From: Candidatus Cloacimonadota bacterium
GTDB taxonomy: Bacteria > Cloacimonadota > Cloacimonadia > Cloacimonadales > Cloacimonadaceae
Direction: 5' to 3'
NCBI GenBank assembly: GCA_023230245.1
Contig: JALNXT010000076.1
Location: 1-7,199 of the forward strand
DNA length: 7,199 nt
The notes below the pieces were generated by a model. That model was given only the letters and a program-made list of their open reading frames with translations. It was not told the origin of the DNA and did no database searches. Shown in pieces: positions 1 to 6,413 of this stretch. The position numbers were made by a program, and so were the translations under genes. Position 1 is the first letter of the stretch, and every line of letters starts with the position of its first letter.

Positions 1-287
1 CATTCAATAGCATCAAACCAAGTAACATTTTCCACTGGACCATCAGGTACATTTACGAAATATGACGGATTTACCCCCATAACTGACTCAAAATCAGTTT
101 GGGTGAGTTCGTACTTATTAATATAAAAAGTACTCACTGTGACTTCAGAAGCACCGTTATTAAAAGTACCACCTTGCACTTTAATCATCTGAGACGTTGT
201 ATTAAGTGGTTCAGTTGTTTTCTTAGAGCATGATACCAAAACCATTGTTAAAACAAGTATCAATAGCATAAACCTGTGTAACTTCAT
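1..287 (-). CDS. FGE/SUMF1-fold lipoprotein, N-terminal part (3' end beyond the left edge)
   Basis: Ninety-five codons are visible, open to the window edge. The start is ATG at 287-285 (minus strand), with AGGAG five bases upstream. Residues 1-20 form a lipoprotein signal: basic start (K2, H4, R5), hydrophobic stretch, then lipobox LVSC with Cys20. Ser at +2 would fit outer-membrane sorting under the rule known from enterobacteria. A short linker leads into an FGE-type domain near residue 34: IKVQGGTFNNG, then FYINKYELTQ, VMGVNPSYF and VTWFDAIE, which are the standard opening blocks of this fold. About 26 of 43 positions match the corresponding part of the secreted FGE-fold protein at 1570-2640, so the two are paralogues. 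The enzyme family makes formylglycine in sulfatases, but many exported bacterial members are non-enzymatic. The C-terminal active-site region is outside the window, so activity cannot be judged. Role inferred: surface or periplasmic protein of unknown function. Confidence 0.88.
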   Translation of the reverse strand, partial: MKLHRFMLLILVLTMVLVSCSKKTTEPLNTTSQMIKVQGGTFNNGASEVTVSTFYINKYELTQTDFESVMGVNPSYFVNVPDGPVENVTWFDAIE

Positions 288-369
288 CACATCTCCTCTT
301 AAGTAAAGTTAGTTAAGTTGAGACCCAAAGGTTGGTATAAATTCCAACTCATTGTTACTGATATTCTCC

Positions 370-390
370 TGAGAACATTTTAAGTTCTCA
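370..390 (-). promoter_or_regulatory. 7-bp perfect inverted repeat in the leader of the FGE-fold lipoprotein gene
   Basis: TGAGAAC, seven spacer bases, then GTTCTCA form a perfect dyad about 85 bp before the lipoprotein start codon, downstream of its candidate promoter. No T-tract follows on either strand, so it does not look like a terminator. It could be an operator or an mRNA hairpin; the sequence alone does not decide. The rest of 288-470 is AT-rich and shows no convincing gene. Confidence 0.35.
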
Positions 391-427
391 CCTCTTACAC
401 TCTATCTAAGGTCAAACGACCAAGCAC

Positions 428-456
428 ACTATTTTTCATCTTATTATACCTGTCAA
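428..456 (-). promoter_or_regulatory. Candidate promoter for the FGE-fold lipoprotein gene
   Basis: On the minus strand a perfect TTGACA (456-451) is followed after 17 bases by AATAGT (433-428), a poor -10. A perfect TATAAT also occurs at 448-443, but only two bases after TTGACA. Its own -35 would be TTAGTG, 17 bases further upstream, which is weak. One of these pairs probably drives the lipoprotein gene with a leader of roughly 130-150 nt. The elements lie inside the open frame upstream of the DUF362 remnant, which supports this stretch belonging to the lipoprotein gene rather than to DUF362. Confidence 0.4.
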
Positions 457-472
457 TCTCTTTTTCACTAAG

Positions 473-1351
473 CTACCTTATTGCGACTATCTTGGCATTA
501 TAGATTACCTTAGGGAGCGGGAGATCGAATCCTGTTACATAGAGACGAATGTACTGTATGGCGGGCAACGCTATAAGCAAGAGCTGCATGCCAAAACAGC
601 GGAAGAGCATGGCTTTACGCAGCTTCCCATTGTGTTTGCGGATGGTGAGCATGGCGAGAACTTTGCGGAAGTGGAAATCAACAAAAAGCATTTCAAAACC
701 TTCAAGATTGGCAAGGCTTTTCTGGATTACGACCAGCTGCTTATCCTATCCCACTTCAAAGGGCATGATATTGCGGGTTTTGGTGGGGCTATCAAGCAGC
801 TTTCCATGGGGCACGCTGCCAAGGGAGGCAAACTGGCGATGCATATGGGAGAAAAACCACGGATTATCAGCCGAAAATGCCGGCAGTGTAATCTCTGTAA
901 AAGCCGTTGCAACGTGGATGCGCTTAATATCGGCAAGAAATCTTACATCGATAAGGATAAGTGTATCGGTTGCGGTGCTTGCATGGCTATTTGCCCCTAC
1001 AAAGCGATAACTATTATGTCTATCAGAAACATTGCCAAGTTTATCGGGATTGGGCATCCCTTCATCGAAAAGGTGGTGGAAGGTGCTTTTGCAGCCCAGC
1101 TAAATAAGCATAATATCTACATGAACTTCGCCATGAACATAACCTCCGGTTGCGATTGCATCGGCAAGAAAATGACCCCCATTATGGAAGACTTTGGCAT
1201 CTTTATCAGCAGCGATCCCGTTGCCATAGACAAAGCCTGCTACGATATGGCAAAAGAAAAAGGCAAGAAGTTCAAAGGATACAAGACCTTTGCCTATGCG
1301 GAAAGCATCGGGCTTGGCTCTGCGGAATACACACTGCATGAATTGAAGTGA
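473..1351 (+). pseudogene. DUF362-family protein with two 4Fe-4S ferredoxin motifs, 5'-truncated
   Basis: The frame is open from codon 410 to the TGA at 1349-1351 but has no ATG, GTG or TTG before GTG 632. Family-like sequence already runs upstream of that GTG (IIDYLRERE, then ETNVLYGGQRYK, then AEEHGFTQLPIV), so a 239-residue product from 632 would begin inside the conserved domain. Family members normally have a further N-terminal segment; here it is replaced by the lipoprotein promoter region. I place the left boundary near 473; it is uncertain by about 30 bases. Preserved parts are LSHFKGHDIAGFGGAIKQL, two CxxCxxCxxxC motifs (cysteine codons at 878-910 and 962-994), and a C-terminal CDC plus SSDPVAIDKACYDM block typical of DUF362. 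The family is presumed to act in electron transfer, with unknown substrate. The rest of the frame is intact, so inactivation may be recent, or a non-standard start could still be used. Confidence 0.75.
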
Positions 1352-1459
1352 TTTGGATATCCGACGTCCCCGTCGGATCCAGCAACACGAGCTTTGCTTT
1401 AGCACTATATTTGTTCTAGCTTAGTGAGCAGGGGGCGACGGGGACGTCACCCATCCAAA
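1352..1459. repeat. 108-bp element with 24-bp imperfect terminal inverted repeats
   Basis: The left arm 1352-1375 and right arm 1436-1459 are inverted copies. Both read TTTGGAT, four unmatched bases, then GACGTCCCCGTCG (the last 13 bases perfect). The left arm also folds on itself: ATCCGAC, six bases, GTCGGAT (1359-1378). The element begins directly after the DUF362 stop codon and ends about 25 bp before the promoter of the next gene. There is no T-tract, so it is a poor intrinsic terminator. The form fits a short non-coding palindromic repeat or a MITE-like element, but I see no flanking target duplication and only one copy here. Confidence 0.6.
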
Positions 1460-1483
1460 CTCGCCCAGTGCAGCAAAATGCTG

Positions 1484-1512
1484 TTGACACAAAATAGCCA
1501 TTCCAATAAAAT
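1484..1512 (+). promoter_or_regulatory. Strong sigma70-type promoter for the secreted FN3-FGE gene
   Basis: TTGACA at 1484-1489, a 17-base spacer and TAAAAT at 1507-1512 give a perfect -35 and a 5/6 -10 at optimal spacing. Transcription would start near 1519, leaving a leader of about 50 nt before the ATG at 1570. It is the best promoter match in the window. Confidence 0.8.
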
Positions 1513-1559
1513 AGGATTTGTAGTTTTAATAACAACCGTCACCAGCAGGGTGGCAAAAT

Positions 1560-1564
1560 GGAGG
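1560..1564 (+). promoter_or_regulatory. Ribosome binding site that fixes the FN3-FGE start at 1570
   Basis: GGAGG lies five bases before ATG 1570. The upstream in-frame ATG at 1558 overlaps this site and has no Shine-Dalgarno of its own. Starting at 1570 also gives a clean signal peptide (MRKAFLAT...) instead of an acidic MEEY extension. Confidence 0.8.
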
Positions 1565-1569
1565 AATAT

Positions 1570-2640
1570 ATGCGTAAAGCATTTCTAGCGACTGCGATGT
1601 GTTTACTGCTATCCGCAGCCTTTGGTCTAAGCAGCAATATAGCTACCGCTTCTGTAGCGGAAACACGTAACGCACCCGTAGCACAGTTGGAGCTAACTGT
1701 CTCGGAGCAAATGCTTTTAAGCTGGACGGCAATAACAAACGCAACGGGCTATACCATCTATCATGCTATCGTTCCTGAACCTGTTGATTCTGAGGTATGG
1801 ACACTTCTCACTACCCTACCTTCGGGCACCTTATCCTATCAGCTTAGCCCAGAGCTGGCGAGAGATTTCTTTTATGTTTGTGCTACAATGCCGGAGCAGG
1901 ACAACCTCATCCTGGTGGCAGGTGGCACCTTCAATAATGGCACTTCCGATGTAACGCTCAGCAGCTTTTACATGGATAAATATGAGCTTACGCAGGCTGA
2001 GTATCAGGCGGTGATGGGTAGCAATCCTGCTTCTGGTTACGGAGTTGGCAGCACTAATCCAGTTTATTATGTTTCCTGGTTCAACGCTATCGAATATTGT
2101 AATAGAAGAAGCATGCAGGAAGCCTTGACGCCTTGTTACACCTACAGCATTTATGGCACCAATCCGGACACTTGGCCTTTAGGCTGGAATACAAACCATA
2201 ATAACCGCGCTAATGTAAGCTGCAACTGGACAGTGAGTGGCTACCGCTTGCCCTCGGAGATGCAATGGATGTTTGCTGCCAAAGGCGGCAACCAGACGCA
2301 GGGCTACACTTACAGTGGGAGTAATGACATCACTGCTGTGGCTTGGTATTCAAGCAATGCTGATTATAGCACACACCCTGTAGGCGGAAAGCTCGCCAAT
2401 GAGCTTGGGTTCTTTGATATGAGTGGCAACGTTTATGAATTGTGCTGGGACAATAATGGCTCTTATGCAAACACTCCACAAACTAATCCTACTGGCTCAG
2501 CAGGCGGGGATAGCTGTATCATCCGGGGTGGTAGCTTTACGCACTATCCCAACTCCTGCACTGTTGAATATAGGGCACACGATAGTGTGACCACTAGCAT
2601 TTACTATATGGGCTTCAGGGTTTGCAGAATTTCCCCTTGA
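1570..2640 (+). CDS. Secreted protein: FN3-like domain plus FGE/SUMF1-fold domain, probably non-catalytic
   Basis: The product has 356 residues. Residues 1-27 are a Sec signal peptide: MRK, a hydrophobic core, and cleavage likely after IATA. Residues about 34-105 look like a fibronectin type III domain (LSW, then ATGYTIYHA). Residues about 111-354 are a full-length FGE-type domain: VAGGTFNNG, YMDKYELTQAEYQ, VSWFNAIEYCN, YRLPSEMQWMFAAKGG, NELGFFDMSGNVYELCWD, and a final RGGSF...GFRVCR block. Enzymatic FGEs carry two copper-binding cysteines five residues apart just after RGGS(F/W/Y). Here the first position is His325 and only Cys330 remains, so formylglycine synthesis is unlikely. It is probably a structural or binding protein outside the cytoplasmic membrane; ligand unknown. 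It is a paralogue of the lipoprotein at the left edge. It has its own promoter, and its TGA is followed after one base by a copy of the DUF362 3' end. Confidence 0.9.
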   Translation: MRKAFLATAMCLLLSAAFGLSSNIATASVAETRNAPVAQLELTVSEQMLLSWTAITNATGYTIYHAIVPEPVDSEVWTLLTTLPSGTLSYQLSPELARDFFYVCATMPEQDNLILVAGGTFNNGTSDVTLSSFYMDKYELTQAEYQAVMGSNPASGYGVGSTNPVYYVSWFNAIEYCNRRSMQEALTPCYTYSIYGTNPDTWPLGWNTNHNNRANVSCNWTVSGYRLPSEMQWMFAAKGGNQTQGYTYSGSNDITAVAWYSSNADYSTHPVGGKLANELGFFDMSGNVYELCWDNNGSYANTPQTNPTGSAGGDSCIIRGGSFTHYPNSCTVEYRAHDSVTTSIYYMGFRVCRISP

Positions 2641-2641
2641 T

Positions 2642-2704
2642 TTTGCCCATTTAGATAGCATCGGGCTTGGCTCTGCGGATTACAATCTGCATGAATTGAA
2701 GTAA
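2642..2704 (+). pseudogene. 3'-terminal remnant of a second DUF362 gene (last 20 codons plus stop)
   Basis: This stretch aligns without gaps to 1289-1351, the end of the upstream DUF362 gene, with 54 of 63 bases identical, including one run of 23. In the matching frame it reads FAHLDSIGLGSADY then NLHELK and a TAA stop, against FAYAESIGLGSAEY then TLHELK and TGA. Several changes are conservative replacements (E to D), as expected from a diverged paralogue that was once coding. The match starts one base after the FN3-FGE stop codon, so that gene sits where the rest of the DUF362 copy would have been. It has no start or domain and is not expected to be functional. Confidence 0.8.
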
Positions 2705-2735
2705 ACAGGCACTTGTCCTTATTGGGGTGGCAATA

Positions 2736-2763
2736 TTGTGCTTGACAGTAAATCAATTATATT
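2736..2763 (+). promoter_or_regulatory. Weak candidate promoter for the TPR histidine kinase gene
   Basis: TATATT at 2758-2763 is a fair -10, with TTGTGC 16 bases upstream at 2736-2741. A perfect TTGACA at 2742-2747 overlaps but has no -10 at the usual distance (AACCAT lies 17 bases on). It is the only promoter-like patch between the DUF362 remnant and the kinase gene. The remainder of 2705-2857 shows nothing else. Confidence 0.25.
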
Positions 2764-2857
2764 CAACCATGCAAAATGCAGTTAACTGGTGGCAAAGAGT
2801 GTTACGATTTGCGGCAAGCACGGCATAGTATTTGTTTAGGAATGTAGAGGTAGCTTA

Positions 2858-4804
2858 ATGAAACATGACTTCATGAATTACTTCTCCGAACCATTAAAGA
2901 AGGTTTGGGAAAGTAAGGATGGTATCAATGGGCTTAGCAGTAGCGAAATCCAGCCGGTAATTGAAGCCATAGACGATTTTCTAAAGAAGTTTAAGCATAA
3001 GTGCAGCATCGATACTAAACTGAAACTGATGGTGATGCGTGCTGAAGGCTTGGGGCGGATTGGGAACTATGATGAAGCCTTGCTTCAATATCAGGAGCTC
3101 CGCATGATTGCCGAACAGCATCATAACAATTACTACAAAATCAAGGCTGTAAATGGCATAGCGGTAAATTATATGGTGCATGGTGAGTTTCTACAGGGAA
3201 TTGAATGCTGGGAATCCATCATTGCCGAAATTGAAGACCCGCGCCAAAAAGCAGATATTCATAACAACCTTGGCATTGCCTATGCCATGATGGACAAATG
3301 CCAGAAAGCTCTGGAAAACCACTACAATTCGCTGAAGATTGATGAAGAACTCGGTTCGGAACAGGACGTGGGAACAAACTATCTGAATCTTGCCAATACC
3401 TACTGGAGATTACAGCAGTTTGATAAGTGCCTAGAGCTAAATCTGCAGGCTACCGCAATATTTGAAAAGTGTGGCAGCTACCGCTATCTGTCTTCCAGCT
3501 ATGGCAATATTGGCAGTCTTTACACAGAGATGGGAGATTACGAAAAGGCGCTGCAGTATGCCTCAAAAAGCCTAGCACTGAAAGAGAAATATGCAAACGC
3601 CGTGGAAACTGCCATAACGCTTACAACTCTGGGTAGTATATACCGGAATCTGAAAGATTATGATACCTCCCTAGAATACTATAATAAAGCGCTGGCTACG
3701 TATGTAGAAAACAAAGATCAATACTCCATCGCATTTACCAATCTGAACATTGGCTGGGCTTATTATGAAATGGGCAACATCGAAGAAGCCTCCCGACAAG
3801 TGAAAGCAAGCCTGAAACAAGCCCTTGAGATAGATAATCCCACCGTTTTGATGGGAAACTATAAGCTATTGTATATCATCCACAAACACCAGAATCAACA
3901 TAAAAAAGCACTCGCGTATCACGAAAAATACTTTGAAACTTATAACAAACTGTTCCACGAAAACCCCAAGCTGATGTTAGCCCAATCCGAAGCAGATTTC
4001 TACCGCAAGAAAACAGAGCAACATGCGGAAATATATCGTCTTGGCAACATCGAACTGAGCAAAAAGAATCGTATTGTTTCGCAAAAGTCTAAACAGCTAA
4101 ATGCTGCCAATATCCAGATGCAGAAGCACGTTAGCTTTCTTAGTGGGTTGGTATCGGTTATTGCGCACGATATCAGGGGACCCATCGCGTCCGTTTCGCA
4201 GGCGATAAAGATGATTATTGCTGGCAGTTTCAGCGATGCCGAATTAGCGGAGTTGCTTGGGCAGATGTCTGTTTCTACCGATAACTCGATCGCGATCATC
4301 AATGATATTTTGTTCTGGATAAGAAACAGCCAACCGGGAGCAAAGCTGATTCTGGCGGAAGTGAACATTATTCCCATCTTGAAAAGCGCTGTTTCGCTGT
4401 ATAGAAATATGGCTAGTCTTAAAAACATCCAGGTTCTTATTCCCGCCGATAAAAGCAAAATTGTGCTTGCCGAATCATCTTTCTTGCAGGTTGTGTTTCG
4501 GAATCTGTTACATAATGCCCTGAAGTTTTCTCCGCACGATTCACAGATAAAGATTAGCATACGGGAAGATGCCAGGCATATATACATTGATTTCTGTGAT
4601 CACGGTTCCGGCATGTCCAAAGCTGAGGTTGATGCCCTATTATCCCGCAACAAGCAGAAAAAGGACTCTTCCGGGCTGGTAACGGGCTTTGGTATTGGCT
4701 TGTGTGTAGATTACCTGGGACAAATGAAGGGTAAGCTGCTAATCGTCAGCAATACAGACTCAGGCTCGATAATAAGCGCCAGACTGTTGAAAGCTGTTCC
4801 TTAA
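2858..4804 (+). CDS. Soluble TPR-repeat sensor histidine kinase
   Basis: The product has 648 residues, with AGAGG seven bases before the ATG. No signal peptide or membrane segment is visible, so it is probably cytoplasmic. Residues about 55-365 are tetratricopeptide repeats. The clearest are near 131-166, 171-206, 209-246, 248-287 and 288-326, with the usual LGxxY...DYxxALxYYxKAL pattern. A charged, probably coiled-coil linker (about 375-425) leads to the kinase. The H-box is IAHDIRGPI with phospho-acceptor His437. The N-box is FRNLLHNALKFS (Asn553), the G1 box DHGSGMS (581-587) and the G2 box GFGIGL (610-615). All ATP-binding boxes are present, so it should autophosphorylate. TPRs in such kinases are expected to bind a protein or peptide signal. 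No response regulator or receiver domain is encoded in the window, so its partner is elsewhere. It seems to be its own transcription unit. Confidence 0.93.
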   Translation: MKHDFMNYFSEPLKKVWESKDGINGLSSSEIQPVIEAIDDFLKKFKHKCSIDTKLKLMVMRAEGLGRIGNYDEALLQYQELRMIAEQHHNNYYKIKAVNGIAVNYMVHGEFLQGIECWESIIAEIEDPRQKADIHNNLGIAYAMMDKCQKALENHYNSLKIDEELGSEQDVGTNYLNLANTYWRLQQFDKCLELNLQATAIFEKCGSYRYLSSSYGNIGSLYTEMGDYEKALQYASKSLALKEKYANAVETAITLTTLGSIYRNLKDYDTSLEYYNKALATYVENKDQYSIAFTNLNIGWAYYEMGNIEEASRQVKASLKQALEIDNPTVLMGNYKLLYIIHKHQNQHKKALAYHEKYFETYNKLFHENPKLMLAQSEADFYRKKTEQHAEIYRLGNIELSKKNRIVSQKSKQLNAANIQMQKHVSFLSGLVSVIAHDIRGPIASVSQAIKMIIAGSFSDAELAELLGQMSVSTDNSIAIINDILFWIRNSQPGAKLILAEVNIIPILKSAVSLYRNMASLKNIQVLIPADKSKIVLAESSFLQVVFRNLLHNALKFSPHDSQIKISIREDARHIYIDFCDHGSGMSKAEVDALLSRNKQKKDSSGLVTGFGIGLCVDYLGQMKGKLLIVSNTDSGSIISARLLKAVP

Positions 4805-4901
4805 CTGCCCGCCATGGAAGTGGAAAGGTGAAACAGGTTTGAAAGCTACTTTGCAATTCTAGCGCTTTTCGGTGCTTTTACGCTTTTGCTCTTCGTTAAA
4901 T

Positions 4902-4939
4902 ACCTGCTTTTCTCGGATCATAACCCGCAAATAGCAGGT
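4902..4939. repeat. 38-nt imperfect palindromic repeat, copy 1 (upstream of the ATPase gene)
   Basis: The ends ACCTGC and GCAGGT pair perfectly, with an inner CGG/CCG pairing. A second copy lies at 6228-6265 in the same orientation, with 31 of 38 bases identical. This copy ends five bases before the TTGACA of the ATPase promoter, so it could act as an operator, but an intergenic REP-like repeat is equally possible. The rest of 4805-4990 holds no gene or clear terminator. Confidence 0.65.
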
Positions 4940-4944
4940 AATCC

Positions 4945-4973
4945 TTGACATATTATGTTATTATGCCAATATT
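4945..4973 (+). promoter_or_regulatory. Candidate promoter for the DUF4143 ATPase gene
   Basis: There is a perfect TTGACA at 4945-4950. With a 17-base spacer the -10 would be AATATT (4968-4973, 4/6 matches). The transcript would have a very short leader, starting near 4980 and just including GAGG at 4980-4983. The -35 is good, the -10 mediocre. Confidence 0.45.
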
Positions 4974-4990
4974 GGTTTTGAGGTAAGAAT

Positions 4991-6118
4991 ATGATAGAAC
5001 GCACTATAGAACACAGCATCAGACAGCGCTTGTTTCAGGACAAAGCAGTGGTGATCATCGGACCCCGTCAGAGTGGCAAAACTACGTTATTGAAGAAGAT
5101 TTATCGGGATTATCAAGATCAGGCGGATTTTTACAATTGTGATGAAACCGAGGTTAGCAGGATTTTCTCAAATCAGAATGCGTCAGTGCTGAGAAGCGTG
5201 ATCGGCGCACGCAAGCTGATAATTTTGGATGAAGCGCAACGAGTTGAGAATATCGGTCTTACTATCAAGATCATCGTGGACACTTTCCCGGGAATACAAG
5301 TTTTGGTAAGCGGTTCTTCCGCATTTGAACTTAGTGATAAGCTAAATGAACCGCTCACCGGCCGCAAATGGGAATATCATCTCTATCCTTTAGCCTTTGA
5401 AGAATTGGCCATGCACACAAATCTGCCCACCGAAATCGCTAATATGAAGCTGCGCCTTCTCTATGGCTCATATCCGGAAGTGGTAACCAAGCCTGGTCAG
5501 GAGATCGAAAACCTCAGCAATCTGGGAGCGGACTATCTGTACAAAGATATTTTCACTCTGCATGACATCCGTAAGCCGGAATTGATCGAAAAGCTCTTGC
5601 AAGCTTTGGCTTTACAGGTTAGCTGCGAAGTTTCATATAGTGAACTTGCCCAATTGCTTAGTTCTGACCCGGACACCATTGCCCGCTACATCCTGATTTT
5701 GGAACGCGCCTTCATCATATTCCGCTTGCCAAACTTTAGCACCAATCAGCGCAATGAGATCAAACGCTCGCGCAAGATATATTTTTGGGATAATGGCATC
5801 CGCAATAGCTTGCTGTCTGATTTTAGGGCTATTGATTTACGTGATGATATCGGTAAATTGTGGGAAAACTATGTGGTTTCAGAGCTTGCCAAGCTCCGGA
5901 ACAATCACAAATTGCTCGGTAAAGCCCATTTCTGGCGCTCCAAAACTGCTGCAGAAATTGATTACCTAGAGATTCTAAATGGTCAAATCACAGCTTCTGA
6001 GATAAAATGGAATCCCAAAAAGAAACCTGTGACCAGGGCATTCCAAAATGCCTATCCTGAGGCAAAGCTTGATTTGATCAATCCCGAGAACTATTTTCTG
6101 AAGTTGATGCCGAGATAG
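4991..6118 (+). CDS. AAA-family ATPase with C-terminal DUF4143 domain
   Basis: The product has 375 residues, close to the usual length for this family; GAGG lies seven bases before the ATG. The N-terminal ATPase has Walker A GPRQSGKT (24-31), Walker B KLIILDEAQ (75-83) and a sensor-like VLVSGSSAFE (104-113). The middle part shows the family's LYPLAFEEL and GSYPEVV signatures (131-139, 159-165) and a winged-helix-like stretch (about 212-247). The C-terminal DUF4143 part resembles the PD-(D/E)xK nuclease fold: Glu292 in WENYVVSEL, Asp324 in AEIDYL and Glu337-x-Lys339 in SEIKW. Whether it cleaves nucleic acid is not known for the family. Such genes are common, often solitary and patchily distributed, which suggests horizontal spread; roles in defence or toxin-like activity have been proposed but not settled. 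No partner gene is adjacent. It is bracketed by the two 38-nt palindromes. Confidence 0.92.
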   Translation: MIERTIEHSIRQRLFQDKAVVIIGPRQSGKTTLLKKIYRDYQDQADFYNCDETEVSRIFSNQNASVLRSVIGARKLIILDEAQRVENIGLTIKIIVDTFPGIQVLVSGSSAFELSDKLNEPLTGRKWEYHLYPLAFEELAMHTNLPTEIANMKLRLLYGSYPEVVTKPGQEIENLSNLGADYLYKDIFTLHDIRKPELIEKLLQALALQVSCEVSYSELAQLLSSDPDTIARYILILERAFIIFRLPNFSTNQRNEIKRSRKIYFWDNGIRNSLLSDFRAIDLRDDIGKLWENYVVSELAKLRNNHKLLGKAHFWRSKTAAEIDYLEILNGQITASEIKWNPKKKPVTRAFQNAYPEAKLDLINPENYFLKLMPR

Positions 6119-6227
6119 AGAAAGTAATGCAGCTAAAACCCCCGAAGATGTGTCATTAACAGGCTCAACAATGGCAAAGGTATTTAACAGGAAAATCACA
6201 CATTTTGTAAGCCCTAATCGCAAAAAG

Positions 6228-6265
6228 ACCTGTTATTACCGGATTATAATCGGCAAATAGCAGGT
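6228..6265. repeat. 38-nt imperfect palindromic repeat, copy 2 (downstream of the ATPase gene)
   Basis: This is the same element as 4902-4939, with seven substitutions and no gaps. The ends ACCTG/CAGGT still pair. The centre is the perfect palindrome GATTATAATC flanked by CC and GG (with one bulged G), so pairing potential is kept although bases differ. The surrounding 295-bp gap (6119-6413) otherwise contains only a candidate promoter near 6340 and no convincing gene. Confidence 0.65.
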
Positions 6266-6337
6266 ATTTGGTATCTCCCGTTTTCTGCCATTACCGCCTC
6301 CCCGATAACGACATAAGGGCTCTAAATATATTTCTGC

Positions 6338-6365
6338 TTGACTCCATTGCCTTGCTGAAGATATT
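6338..6365 (+). promoter_or_regulatory. Candidate promoter for the pRiA4b ORF-3-like gene
   Basis: TTGACT at 6338-6343 (5/6) is followed after 16 bases by GATATT at 6360-6365 (4/6). The leader would be about 40 nt. It is a moderate match, supported mainly by position in front of a well-defined gene. Confidence 0.35.
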
Positions 6366-6413
6366 TGCAACAATACAGGTAATTCATACTAATTAGCAGT
6401 AGCGAGAGAGGTT

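Noticed and set aside
299..352. 17-codon leader frame (MSWNLYQPL...) before the lipoprotein gene, minus strand
   Set aside because: There is no close Shine-Dalgarno and no run of a single amino acid or other attenuator feature; a frame this short is expected by chance.
549..1010. 153-codon plus-strand frame
   Set aside because: It overlaps the DUF362 frame out of phase; the DUF362 frame carries both ferredoxin motifs, while this one shows no domain pattern.
1352..1459. Inverted repeat as terminator of the DUF362 gene
   Set aside because: The right arm is followed by ACTCGCC rather than a T-tract, and the loop between the arms is 60 bases.
2500..2640. Possible variable region of a diversity-generating retroelement, because FGE/C-type-lectin-fold proteins are common targets
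   Set aside because: No template repeat, reverse transcriptase or accessory gene is in the window, and the 3' end shows no nearby near-identical copy.
4000..4587. 195-codon open frame on the minus strand
   Set aside because: It lies entirely antisense to the histidine kinase region, whose plus-strand frame shows clear H, N and G boxes. The minus-strand protein has no recognisable motif.
6171..6260. 29-codon frame (MAKVFNRKI...) between the ATPase and pRiA4b-like genes
   Set aside because: It has no good ribosome binding site and runs through the 38-nt palindrome, which also occurs outside any frame at 4902-4939.
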